This document shows positions 46,373 through 56,551 of a stretch of 64,000 bases of DNA, piece after piece (the first letter of the stretch is position 1; every line of letters starts with the position of its first letter). The translations under genes and the position numbers were made by a program. This DNA is from Straminergon stramineum. Its lineage: Eukaryota > Streptophyta > Bryopsida > Hypnales > Calliergonaceae. Location: NCBI GenBank assembly GCA_963920665.1, contig OY987263.1, positions 36,692,547 through 36,756,546 on the forward strand, in the 5' to 3' direction. Below the pieces are notes generated by a model. The model saw only the letters and a list, made by a program, of their open reading frames with translations. It did no database searches and was not told the origin of the DNA.

Positions 46373-46761
46373 CTAAGTGAACATGTAGACGCTCAATGTG
46401 AGCTGGGTGCATGATTGCATGAAGGAAAGGCAGTGGGCATGAAGGCTATTGAATATATATTATGGTCAGGGTGTTGTATGTACAGTGGGGGGATAGTTTT
46501 AGAAAAGGGTCACATGTACAGCCAGATGCATTTTCTTGAAGTATTGCAATTGTTGCAATTTGGACAACGCAATTTGAAGTTACTCCAAAGGCCTTATATT
46601 ATCTTGAAGCAAAGTTGGATCTGGTGCTTAGAATTGCACACACAGGAGTAGCCTCGGAAACAAGAAACAAAGGATTGGGACCGAAATTAATTGTGAGTAG
46701 CTTCACCAAGATTGATAACCCCTTCCCAGATTGTGAACATAGGAGTTGCAATGCAAGTGGT

Positions 46762-48200
46762 GCACACGTGATTCTAGTGCCCCCTCCAGCACTCAGTCAT
46801 TGTATCCCGTTCTTTCTCTCTCGCACTGTGCCTCGTGCGCCTTCTTTGTGGTGGAAGAGCTAGTCCCCCATTTCCAAGATGAGCCCTTGTTCACAGCGCA
46901 TGTGAGCTAGATACAACAAGAGAACATCAAGGTCGTGGCGGTGAAGGATGGATTCTCCTAGCTGGGAAGCAGGCAGGGGCTATTCACTATGATTCAGGAA
47001 TCGTTGACGCTGCAGCTCGTGGCTGCGTTGATGTCGAGTACGAGGTTCCCAACTCTGTGTTGCATCATCTTTGACATGCTCATGGGGTGGACTCAAGAGG
47101 TCAAAGCCAAGTTCAACATCCCTAGCTTCATGTTGCATGCGCAATCGGCGGTCAATTGATCACTTATGCTACATGTACACACTCGTACCTAAAACCTCGA
47201 ATCTCTTTTTGGACCAACACATGAAATATTCTGCACTGATTCTGGTGATGACTTTGACCCCATTTGAAGTCTTAGTTTTGCAACAATCGGGAATTTGGAA
47301 ACCATGAATCTTGGGTAACTCGGGGCAATGGTGTTGACTGTAGAGGTGTTGTGGACAGGATCGCAATGTACAGGCTTCCTTGCTCGGAAATGGTATGCAT
47401 TTCCTAGTGATACTCGCAATTCCTTGTAAGGCTTAAAATGTGAAAATTGTCAAACCTTCCTTCTCTATGGACCAAGGTGAGTTTGGATAATGATTTAATT
47501 TTGAGGTATAGAGTGAATTGTGTAAGTCACAGGGAAACCTAAATGAGGCTCGTACTTGTTGCACATTGAGAGATATCTCCATAGTGCCAATCTGAGTTTT
47601 AAGGCAATGATGACACTCTCTTTCTCGAATAGTCACAAGAAGGAGGTTGTAACCCATAACCCTTCAATCAAAAGTAAATATCTTGACATCCAAGATTCAA
47701 TAAGATGACTTTGCATTGTATTCGAAAACCTTTATGAGCCTTCTGAATCGTGAAGGCAATCTAGCTCATAGGAACCTCCAATCAATTGATGCTCTATGTG
47801 ATAATTTGATGTCGAGTTCCTAGATTACATCAACAGATTCACATATTAGCTATTGCCCCAAGGCTAGATTTGACATACGTGTCCATATACATCACATGTG
47901 TACATAATTGACCGAAACCATAGTTTTAGATGCCCAAAGTGATCCCAATAGGACCGTTGTTGCCCTCACTTCTATTCTCCTAGTCAGTCGATGCAACGGA
48001 GACCAATAAGGAGGCAGACGAGAGCATCATGCGGTTCTTGGACAAGCATCTATCCCGAATTGTCATCTACATATCCTTTGGGACAATGCCACAGGAGAAC
48101 AAGGAGATGTTTGAGGAGGCAGCGCTAAGTCTGGAGGTCAATGGGCAGTCGTTTCTATGGCAGACCCCACTGCGAATCAGGCTGATGCCACACGGAGTCT
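46762..48200 (+). pseudogene. UDP-glycosyltransferase (GT1 family) pseudogene
   Basis: Pieces of a plant UGT follow in the right order. 46765-46860 encodes AHVILVPPPALSHCIPFFLS, the N-terminal acceptor-domain start. 46888-47157 encodes an N-terminal part with IKVVAVKDGFS, FPTLCCIIFDMLMGWTQEVK and KFNIPSFMLHAQ, interrupted by two TAG codons. 47935-47975 encodes PIGPLLPSLLF. 47985-48190 encodes SIMRFLDKHLSRIVIYISFG, then EEAALSLEVNGQSFLWQTP, the linker before the sugar-nucleotide site. The PSPG box itself is missing, and 47160-47930 cannot be aligned. UGTs transfer sugars from UDP donors to small molecules; this copy cannot be active. The MULE at 48859 begins 660 bp downstream. Confidence 0.75.
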
Positions 48201-48849
48201 TCCTCTAAGTAGCATTTTCTTTTTATGATTTTTTGTTTAGGGTTTAGAGTTCGAGAAGTTTGCATAGTAATAGTTTTGTGTTTTGGGTGGCTACAAATCT
48301 ACAATGTAGTTTCTGGCAATTTACAACAAATTTCATAAGAATTTGATTGTACAATCACATTCTAGCCATTTCAAAGTTTTTTCGACAACCCAAAAAATGG
48401 TCAAAACCTGGCCAAATTTAGCCAAAAAAAGAACCATTGCTTTGTCTAACAAGTGGAACGAAAACTACACTCTGAAGTCAATCTAGTGCGGGTACGTACA
48501 ACAATTATCTTGTATCCACCACTTTAGAGTCTAATGGTTCGATGATACAAGAATGCACACTTCAATGATAGATAGGGTGCCCACCTTATTTCAGAACCTA
48601 CACTAAGTAGATAGAAGAGCATAATGCAAGAAAATGTGGGCTGATAGGACTTGATGTGTGGGTTTAGGGTTTGTGGAGCATACCAAGGAGAGGGGCATAA
48701 TGCTAAACACGTGCGCTCTGTAATTGCGCATTCTGCAACACCTTGCTACAGGCGCATTTCTGTCACATTGTGGCTGGAACTCAGTTCTCAAGAGCATTGC
48801 AAGTGGGCTACTAATTCTCGCATCACCCTTCCGTTGAATGCCAAGTCCA

Positions 48850-48858
48850 ACCGCCTCA
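48850..48858. other. Left target-site duplication of the 7.7-kb MULE
   Basis: ACCGCCTCA lies directly before the left TIR; ACCACCTCA follows the right TIR (56543-56551). Eight of nine bases match, and the length is the 9 bp typical of Mutator insertions. Confidence 0.8.
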
Positions 48859-49015
48859 CCTCGGCCTGATATCCCAGGGGCATTCGGGGTTCCGCCTCCC
48901 TGCCCGCTCCAAATTTTTTCGAGCCCTGCTTGCTACAATTTTTCAGGGCCCACCCGCTCTAGCTTTTTCAAGCCCCGCCCAGCCTTCTCCGCCATCACGA
49001 CCTAGCTGCGCTTAT
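48859..49015 (+). repeat. Left TIR of the 7.7-kb MULE
   Basis: About 157 bp, GC-rich, alignable with the reverse complement of 56385-56542 at roughly 85% by eye. It contains GAGCCCTGCTTGC, CAGGGCCCACCCGCTC and CAAGCCCCGCCCAGCC words that recur as variants of each other. Confidence 0.85.
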
Positions 49016-49430
49016 TGTGGTGGCCATACACTACTCTCCACAGTGAGTGGCATTGGCAGAGTGAGCCATACACTCCGGAGTGTAGTGTATGGCTGCCACC
49101 ATCCTCGTTTGACCTTCTCTGCCATCGTGCCCTCGCTGCGCCTATTGTGGTGGCCATACACTGCACTCCGCAGTGCATGGCATTGGCAGAGTGAGCCATA
49201 CACTTCGAAGTGCATTGTATGGCTACCACCATCTCAATGCCAAGAGAGCCGATGCTTTGATAAAATTTGTATGGCCACCACCATGATTTTATCAAAAGAG
49301 TATATGGTTTTATGAAATTTGTATGGCCACCTCTCTATTTTGACAAAGAAAAAATATAGTTTTATGAAATTTGTGTGGCCACCACCATATTTCTATGTTG
49401 TAGCAAGGGAGCATATGATTTCTTAAAATT
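49016..49430 (+). repeat. Sub-terminal repeats of the MULE
   Basis: TGTGGTGGCCATACAC starts two ~88-bp copies at 49016 and 49146 (period 130 bp). Each holds palindromic words: ACTCCGGAGT in the first, ACTTCGAAGT in the second, inside CCATACAC...GTGTATGG-type dyads. They are followed by three ~52-bp direct repeats starting AAATTTGTATGGCCACC at about 49264, 49316 and 49368. Such sub-terminal arrays are typical transposase binding regions. Confidence 0.75.
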
Positions 49431-50305
49431 TGTAAGGTAATCAAGTACACCTAATTGTGACATCTATTTAAATGTCATGTGGCCTAGGTACTTTCAAATC
49501 TTACAAGTAGATTCCAATTTGAAGAAATATTTTTTATACCTCCTCAAATGGCCCTTCAAAAATAATGTGAATATGAAGAAAAAAAACAAAAAAATTAGAA
49601 GAAGAAGAATTTTAAATTTATATCAAAAACTTATAACCAAAATATTATTATTAAAAATAAAAAATATTTCATTAATGAATAGTTATATGAAGAATTTTCA
49701 TAGTTTCCTTCCAAAGTTCCATTGTCCAATAATGCTTCAAGTCAATAGTAGGTTCATGGAGATAGATATTTCCCTTAAGAATACATGAAATACTATTGTT
49801 GTCTTCTATGTTGCACTTCATCATACATGTATAAATTTTGAAAATTTTGGATGATCATTGAAACCATGAAGAATTGATTTCAATTTCAAATACGTCTTCC
49901 ATGTTCAAGATCTCGTATTCACAATACAAATATCTATATGAAAAAAATAATAATGCATTTTATATAGGTATACATTATCAATGGTAAATGAGTACAAGAA
50001 AGTTTACTCATAATGAAATTATCTATTTATACCTTTCAACTTCCCAACTTTAGAGAGGAAGAAGAAAGGAAGCCAAAACCCTATTAGGGCACTTTATTTT
50101 CATTTGAGTACTTCCATTTGTTGGCTTAGAGTTTTAGGGTTGTAGAGAGAAGGTTTCATAAACACTTTAAGGATGCTTGTTATAAACTCTATGGTTATGT
50201 GTTTAGGGAAAGAGTTTGAGGGTGCTTGTTATGAACTCTATTGCTACATGTATACAATATTGAGTATTTCATTTTAAATGATTGTCTACTATAGTTTCTA
50301 ATTAG
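49431..50305. other. MULE 5' region, no gene recognised
   Basis: AT-rich. An open frame at 49477-49788 is lysine/asparagine-rich only because of base composition. It is likely part of the transposase promoter or leader side. Confidence 0.4.
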
Positions 50306-51359
50306 GGGTGATTGCAAGAAACACCTGCCAGTTTCGTTGCCTTTTTTTTTGTAGCACTATAACTTTTGAATTATGAATCCGATTCCAAAACCAAAAAAAC
50401 TTTTTTAGATATCTTTCTTGTTATTGTAATCCTTATTTTTCAGAAATTTTAAAAAATCATTTTATATTTAAAAGTTAATTTTGATAATTTGTCACACTTT
50501 GACATTTAGGGGGTTATTATACTATTGAGTGGTTTAAATTAGTGATTTTCAGCTGAAATTTATATGGTATATTAGTTTAGTAGGCATACATGTGCCTACC
50601 AAAGGAAATCTAAAAAGTCATTATTTTATATCCTCCACGTTCATGCAAATAGGCCTCTCTTGTGTGCACAATTCTAAACAATAGAGATAGTTTTGAATTC
50701 GTTTTTTTGCTCAAATCTCATCATCAAAAAGTCCTCCCAAATGGCCAATTTTTAGTTTTCTTGAAAATTGTTTTTCCTATTTTCTACAAATTAAAACGTC
50801 AAAGTATGTATTTTCCATGATAGAATTCTATGTCCCAAAATATATCATGGAAAATACATACTTTGACGTTTTAATTTGTAGAAAATAGGAAAAACAATTT
50901 TCAAGAAAACTAAAAATTGGCCATTTGGGAGGACTTTTTGATGATGAGATTTGAGCAAAAAAACGAATTCAAAACTATCTCTATTGTTTAGAATTGTGCA
51001 CACAAGAGAGGCCTATTTGCATGAACGTGGAGGATATAAAATAATGACTTTTTAGATTTCCTTTGGTAGGCACATGTATGCCTACTAAACTAATATACCA
51101 TATAAATTTCAGCTGAAAATCACTAATTTAAACCACTCAATAGTATAATAACCCCCTAAATGTCAAAGTGTGACAAATTATCAAAATTAACTTTTAAATA
51201 TAAAATGATTTTTTAAAATTTCTGAAAAATAAGGATTACAATAACAAGAAAGATATCTAAAAAAGTTTTTTTGGTTTTGGAATCGGATTCATAATTCAAA
51301 AGTTATAGTGCTACAAAAAAAAAGGCAACGAAACTGGCAGGTGTTTCTTGCAATCACCC
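50306..51359. mobile_element. Hairpin transposon: 517-bp arms, 20-bp loop, flanked by TTAG
   Basis: Arm 50306-50822 is the reverse complement of 50843-51359 (paired positions sum to 101665), with no mismatch where I compared them. The loop is 50823-50842. The element starts GGGTGATTGCAAGAAACACC and is flanked by TTAG on both sides (50302-50305; 51360-51363). There is no ORF of interest. It lies just upstream of the transposase start, inside the MULE. Fully double-stranded if transcribed. Near identity of the arms points to recent origin or gene conversion. Confidence 0.9.
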
Positions 51360-51376
51360 TTAGGGTTTAGGGTTTC

Positions 51377-54300
51377 ATGGAGGAAGACAATGAATTCAAG
51401 GAAGATGAATGTTGCTATTCTTCTGATTTTGAAGATGATTTGGAGTTTGCTCTAGGAGTGGAAGACATACTTCATAGAGCGGTTAGAAGTCATAGGTCTA
51501 TTTCTTCTCCAACCTTTTAAGATGCCTATTTCCATTTGTCAAATTTTGAATCTAACTCTGGTTCTAATGAAGATATGGAGGAGATGTTCCAAGGGCATGG
51601 TGGATAGAACTCAAACTTCACGACTTCTGACTTACCGTATTCATTAGATGAGCCCTCAAAACCTTCTTTTCATCATGTTTCAGTGGAATCTTCTCCAAAG
51701 TTTGTTCAATTAACAATTGGTAGTAGGAATCTCATGGTTGATTGTTTATGGAAGGAGACGTTCCCTACTTTTCTTGAGATTCGTGAAGTAGATGGAAATT
51801 TCCGTCTGTTTCTTAAGAGCCATGGACAATCTATAGATGTCAATGACATTATCCACACTCAAGAATGATGGGTGAAACTTCAAAAGACTTTGAAGTTTAT
51901 AGAAACCATTGATGGAGTTGGCCTTTCACCTTTAGGCAACACAAAACAAAGAGAAATTCCTCCTATTGAGAATTGGTCATCTATAGTGTCTAACTCTCAT
52001 GTGGATCCTAGTGGTAAACACTTATCACTACATGCTACCATTTCTTCCATACAAAGCAAGTAGAGCACAGACCAAAGGATAGGAGGTATTCCTCAATCTT
52101 ACATTGAAAATTGCATAAAATGTTGTTCAAGTTGTTAAGAAACACAACTTTGGGATGAGGTTCACAAAGTTCTTTGTGAGCTTCTTAATGACACACTTGA
52201 TGACATATGTAAGACTCACATTGTAGTACGCCGTGTGTATTCCACTATGCTTACAAAGCATCATAGGGTCACATATTACCGTTGCCATAGAGGTGGAAAG
52301 AAAAGGTGCAAGAAGAGAAAAAAACAAGAAGATGTTTCCATCTCAACATTGAGAAGAGAGAGGAAGTCTATGAAATGCCATTGTGAGTTCCAAATGAAAG
52401 TTATGGTGCCTCTTGAAAAAAAGAAAGTCTTGAAGGAATCCAACATCTCTATAGAAGTTGTTATATTTGTACATACAAAACATAGTGGACATCATCCAAG
52501 TATGGAAGTTGACAAAATGTTTCTACCTGTACATCCATTGGTTATTTCCTATGTGGTGGAAAATTTGAAGCATATGATATCTACATCTATTGTTGCATTG
52601 GTATCTGTTCGAGAAGAAACCAAGATACGAGCTATGGTTGGAGACTTGGAGCAGACAACATATAGATTCTTTCTTATTCCAAAGGAAGTTGAGCAACTTT
52701 CTTACTTCATAAGATTGAATGGTAATTTCCTTCTTCATTATTTATTTCCATTGCATACTTTTATATGTAATTATTACTTGAAATTTGATTGTGCATGTTT
52801 TTTGTTTTTTTCATAGATGCTTTGAGAATAGACGATTGGGATGCTGCAAATGTGGAAGTTTTGAGGCTTCATGAACAAGGAAAAGTCATTTTCTACCAAG
52901 AGTATTGTCCAAAGCATGAAGATCCATAATGAAGACCATTTGTTGTGGTAATACAAGACAACTTCATGAGAGCAAATGCCAAGCGGTTTTCAAGAGGTCA
53001 TTCATGGGCATTTGATTCCACTTTCAAAACAAATCAATATGATTTACCTCAATATGCCACGGTTGTTCCAAACCAAGATGGTAAAGCTATGCCTATTTTT
53101 TACATATTATGTAGTAAAGATAAGGATGAGGGTCATGAAGGAATAGCAATTCAACTTGCATTGACACATGTATTTTCGAAAATAGGAGACGTAAGACCAT
53201 CAGCATTCATCATAGATAAACACAAGACATCCTTGAATGCTATAAAACATGTTGTAAACAATGATAGTCATTGTTGGAAACATGGAAAACTTGGAGAAGA
53301 ACAAGTTGCAGGAAGAGTGTTATTATGTTGGTTTCATGTAATGAAGGCATGGAGTGAGAATCTCCTAACACGTGTCCCTATACCCAATAAAGATAAGGTT
53401 TGGCAAAGCCTTCATGTATTGTTGAATTGTCCACGGGAAGATCATTTTGAAGAGAATTTGAGAAAATTCTACACGGACTTTGAGCACATTCTTGGGGTGG
53501 AAGAATATATAAGATTTGGATGGGGGGATAGTACAGTGCCTTGGAGGACAATGTGGCCAAAATTTGGAGGGCTTTTTTCATATGGTGGCATGGACACTAC
53601 AAATCATATTGAGAGGCATTGGGAGTGGATAAAGTATACTCTACTTCAAGGGAGAGTAAACCAATCGGTTTGTGATTTAATTGTTGCCATCATTGGAAGT
53701 GTTGCAGATGGAAGTCGTACTAGAGGGCCTACTCTTATAGACCACTTCAAACAAGTATAAGCTATAAGTAAGTGTTTTCAATGTGATTGATGATCTTTAC
53801 TTTATATGTTTCAAAATACGAATATAATTATTATTGTGTCTAATTTCACGTTCATTTTTGGATATTATAGGTGATTCAGGGAGGTTTTCAAAAAGAGCAA
53901 ATGATAAACCTCATCAATGTTGTCTAGCAAGCGCAAAGAGACTATTCCGGAAGTATGAAAGTGTTCCTCAAGATATTTTGGAGGTACTTGATGCAAAACA
54001 AATGATATTCCACATCTCAAGTGAAACTTCTATTAATACTAGGTACATTGTGTCCCTAAGTACTCATTTTTGTGATTGTGCCTCTCCTGTGTCAACTTGT
54101 AAACACATTCTTGCAGTTCAGTTGATAGTGAAAAAATATTATGAGCACTTAAATGGTGAAGAAGCTCTATCTTCAAGTACAAGAATCAAACCTACAATTC
54201 TTCTTATATTTCAAGAAGTCGACAACGATGATTTTGTGAGTGAGTGTACACCAGACAATGGCAAGGGCAAAGACTTCTTACAAGTTCTATGTGAAATGGA

Positions 54301-54743
54301 GAATGTGATTCAAAAATTGAAGTCAAATATTGGACAATATGGAGATGAAGAATTGAAGTATAAGATTGATATTATGAAGGGATGCATGAATTCTATCACA
54401 GAGCCTTTTACATTTGCAAGGCCTTCTCCAATTACATTTCCATCAAAAGGCTCTATTTCATCCATTCAAGAAAATGTGCAACGTACAAGGATGGGACATG
54501 GTAGGACGTCAAAGAAGAAGGCCATAATGGAAGAAGACACAACCTCAATTTTAGGTCAAGTACGACCTACCTATATTGAGACCTCCACCTCACAAATTGG
54601 TGTCTACTTCAAAACGGAAGAAGACTATTTTTCCAAGAATTCCAAAGGTGATTTGTGATGCATGCTTTACAAGAACTATGATAGAAAAAGGTGACACAAT
54701 AGTATCTTGCCGTAATTGTGATAGACAAATGAAATCTACTTGA
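51377..54743 (+). pseudogene. MULE transposase gene (mudrA-like, DDE plus SWIM), with in-frame stops
   Basis: Exon 1 is 51377-52721, exon 2 is 52817 to about 53757, exon 3 is 53871 onward; the 52721/52817 join is exact (RLN|DALRIDDWD). N-terminal acidic region, then a Cys/His module (TYYRCHRGGKKRC ... KCHCEFQ ... HSGHHPS). Catalytic core in exon 2: WAFDSTFKTNQYDLPQYA with the first D, IIDKHKTS with the second, VLLCWFHVMKAW, and the acidic NHIERHWEWIK. SWIM finger in exon 3: FCDCASPVSTCKHILAVQ. In-frame stops at 51518, 51605, 51866, 52061, about 52136, 52927 and 52930 show decay. Exon 3 ends at TGA 54656-54658, but a one-base shift near 54630 opens a CxxC...CxxC zinc ribbon (ICDACFTR ... CRNCDRQ) ending at 54743, probably the original C-terminus. 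Confidence 0.85.
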
Positions 54744-55012
54744 AGCAAGTAGACAATTAGTAGAAGACAATGTATTTGATGTTTTTATATTGAAATAGAA
54801 GTTGCTCAATATATTGAAAAAGTAAGTGAATTGTAGTATACAAATTTCTATATGTACTAAATCCTAAAACAATTATATAAATTCAAGCACCATATGTAAA
54901 TGATGCAACTATATGTAAGACAATAATCGAACTCTAAACATTAAAGGTAAAATTATAATGCATCAAATTAAAAAAAGACTAATAAAAACATATCATTATG
55001 AGTATGAACTCT
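54744..55012. other. Convergent intergenic region of the MULE
   Basis: About 270 bp between the two gene ends, AT-rich. It probably contains both 3' ends. No terminator-like structure is evident. Confidence 0.4.
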
Positions 55013-55939
55013 TTAGTTCTTCCCTTTGCCTTTGCCTTTGCCTTTGCCTTGGGACTTAGGCTTGGGCTTAGCCTTTCCAATACCTTTAGATGTAGATGAA
55101 CTTGGACCTCCCTCTTCAATAATCACATTCTCCAACACTCTTTTTTGAAGACGATCTTGCATTTCTTTGGTCTTCAAAGGATGGAGAAGTTTCCATTTCC
55201 CCATCCGCTTAGTCTTCCATTCTTCTTTCCATAGGTTCTCATTTTCCCACAAAAGCTTCCCATAGTAGAAGTCATTGGCTTGAAGTAGGTTTATGAGATG
55301 AGATGCCCTTGCATACTCATAGTGTTCCCAATCCTCATCTACAAAATTCGATATTACAAATAAATAAATAATTCAAAGTCATTTGAATGTGAAACACATT
55401 GAAAGTATGTGACAAAGAAAAAATGAGACTTACACAATTGACATGAAGAACCAAATACATTGCATAAGCGAAACTCACATACATAATTGATTAGAGAAAT
55501 AAAAACACAAATAAATGAAGTAGCCGGTACCTTCAAAATAACTTTGTACTCTCTCCACTTTTGCTTCTTCTTGCACATCCCCTTCAATGGAATCAAAGTA
55601 CTCTTGTAAGCCACGTTTGATGTACGAAACATGTAAGTTGGTAGAATCCACAAAGAATGGAACCAAGAATTTGTGGTCCTTCATACAAAACATTCTCAAA
55701 TCTTTGAGAAATCCCCTCTCCATAGCCTTTACTAAAGGACAAGATTCCACTTCCTTACTCATGTGAGTGGGATGAAGTATTGTTGCCCTTTCTCTCTCAA
55801 ATTTTGATTGCACACTCTCTTCTATCCTTGTCTTAGCATTTGCTTCCACGTTCTTCTCATTCTCTCTATCTTTTCTAGCCCTCCTTGCTTCCTTGGCTCT
55901 CTCATCCCGTTTCCAAATCCTCTTCCTCTTGGGAGCCAT
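55013..55939 (-). CDS. Second MULE gene (mudrB position), intact, function unknown
   Basis: Exon 1 is 55939-55531, exon 2 is 55338-55013; the intron has a GTACCG donor and a TTTTGTAG acceptor and keeps frame (YFE|DEDWEHYEYARASHL). 244 codons, no stops. It starts MAPKRKRIWKRDERAKEARR, a basic nuclear-localisation-like region followed by a charged, helix-rich stretch, then MERGFLKDLRMFCMKDHKFL and YIKRGLQEYFDSIEGDV. Exon 2 has KLLWENENLWKEEWKTKRMG and ends in a lysine/glycine tail (GKAKPKPKSQ and GKG repeats) encoded by a TTTGCC hexamer run on the plus strand. I recognise no catalytic domain. By position it may be an accessory protein as MURB is in maize, but no sequence relation to MURB is claimed. 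Confidence 0.65.
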
Positions 55940-56384
55940 GATGATATAAACTAAACCTTAAGATCACACAACAAGGTAGCACACTAAACACATAGAAATT
56001 TCTATAAATGTTCTATAAATGTTCTCCAAAAGCACAATGCTTTTCAAAACTATGAACCTCAAGCTTTCAAAATCTCATAATCAAAGAACCCCAAACCTTT
56101 AAATTTACATGAACCCAACCCAACAAACAAAAGAACTTGTAAAAGCTCCTAAAACTCTTTTGCCTAAAAAACCCTAAATCTCACTCTCATGTAACAAATC
56201 ACTCTAAAAAATCAAAAGGGAGGTGGCCACACACTTCTCTTGATAGTGCATGATCTAGGCCGAATGAGCCACTCATTGCGCCCAACAATACGTGGCCCCA
56301 AATACAGAAGACTAAATTTCAATGCGATGAAGAGTGTACGGCCACCTCCAACACAGTCGCACTGCGACATGCACAGCCTGAAGT

Positions 56385-56542
56385 AGACAGGCGCAACCAG
56401 GTCGCGATGGCGGAGAAGGCTGGGTGGGGCTTGAAAAAGTTGGAGTGGGCGGGCCCTAAAAAATTGCAGCAAGTGGGGCTCAAAAAAATTTAGAGCGAGC
56501 AGGAGGCAGAACCCCGAATGTCCCTAGGACATTAGGCCGAGG
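56385..56542 (-). repeat. Right TIR of the 7.7-kb MULE
   Basis: The inverted counterpart of 48859-49015. Inside it, 56216-56384 carries CGGCCACCTCC/GGTGGCCACAC words like the sub-terminal repeats of the left end. The target duplication ACCACCTCA follows at 56543. Confidence 0.85.
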
Positions 56543-56551
56543 ACCACCTCA

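Larger units (their letters stand above)
48859..56542. mobile_element. 7.7-kb Mutator-like element with two convergent genes
   Basis: Left end CCTCGGCCTGATATCCCAGG and the reverse complement of the right end CCTCGGCCTAATGTCCTAGG start TIRs that stay alignable for about 160 bp (GCATTCGGGGTT, GCCTTCTCCGCCATC and other shared blocks). A 9-bp target duplication flanks them. Inside are a MULE/SWIM transposase gene on plus (51377-54743) and a second gene on minus (55013-55939), tail to tail, as mudrA and mudrB are in maize MuDR. A separate hairpin element (50306-51359) is nested between the left TIR and the transposase gene. The transposase has many stops, so the copy is not autonomous. Confidence 0.9.

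Noticed and set aside
49477..49788. 103-codon K/N-rich plus-strand frame in the MULE
   Set aside because: Composition follows from AT-rich DNA; no splice signals or similarity link it to the transposase.
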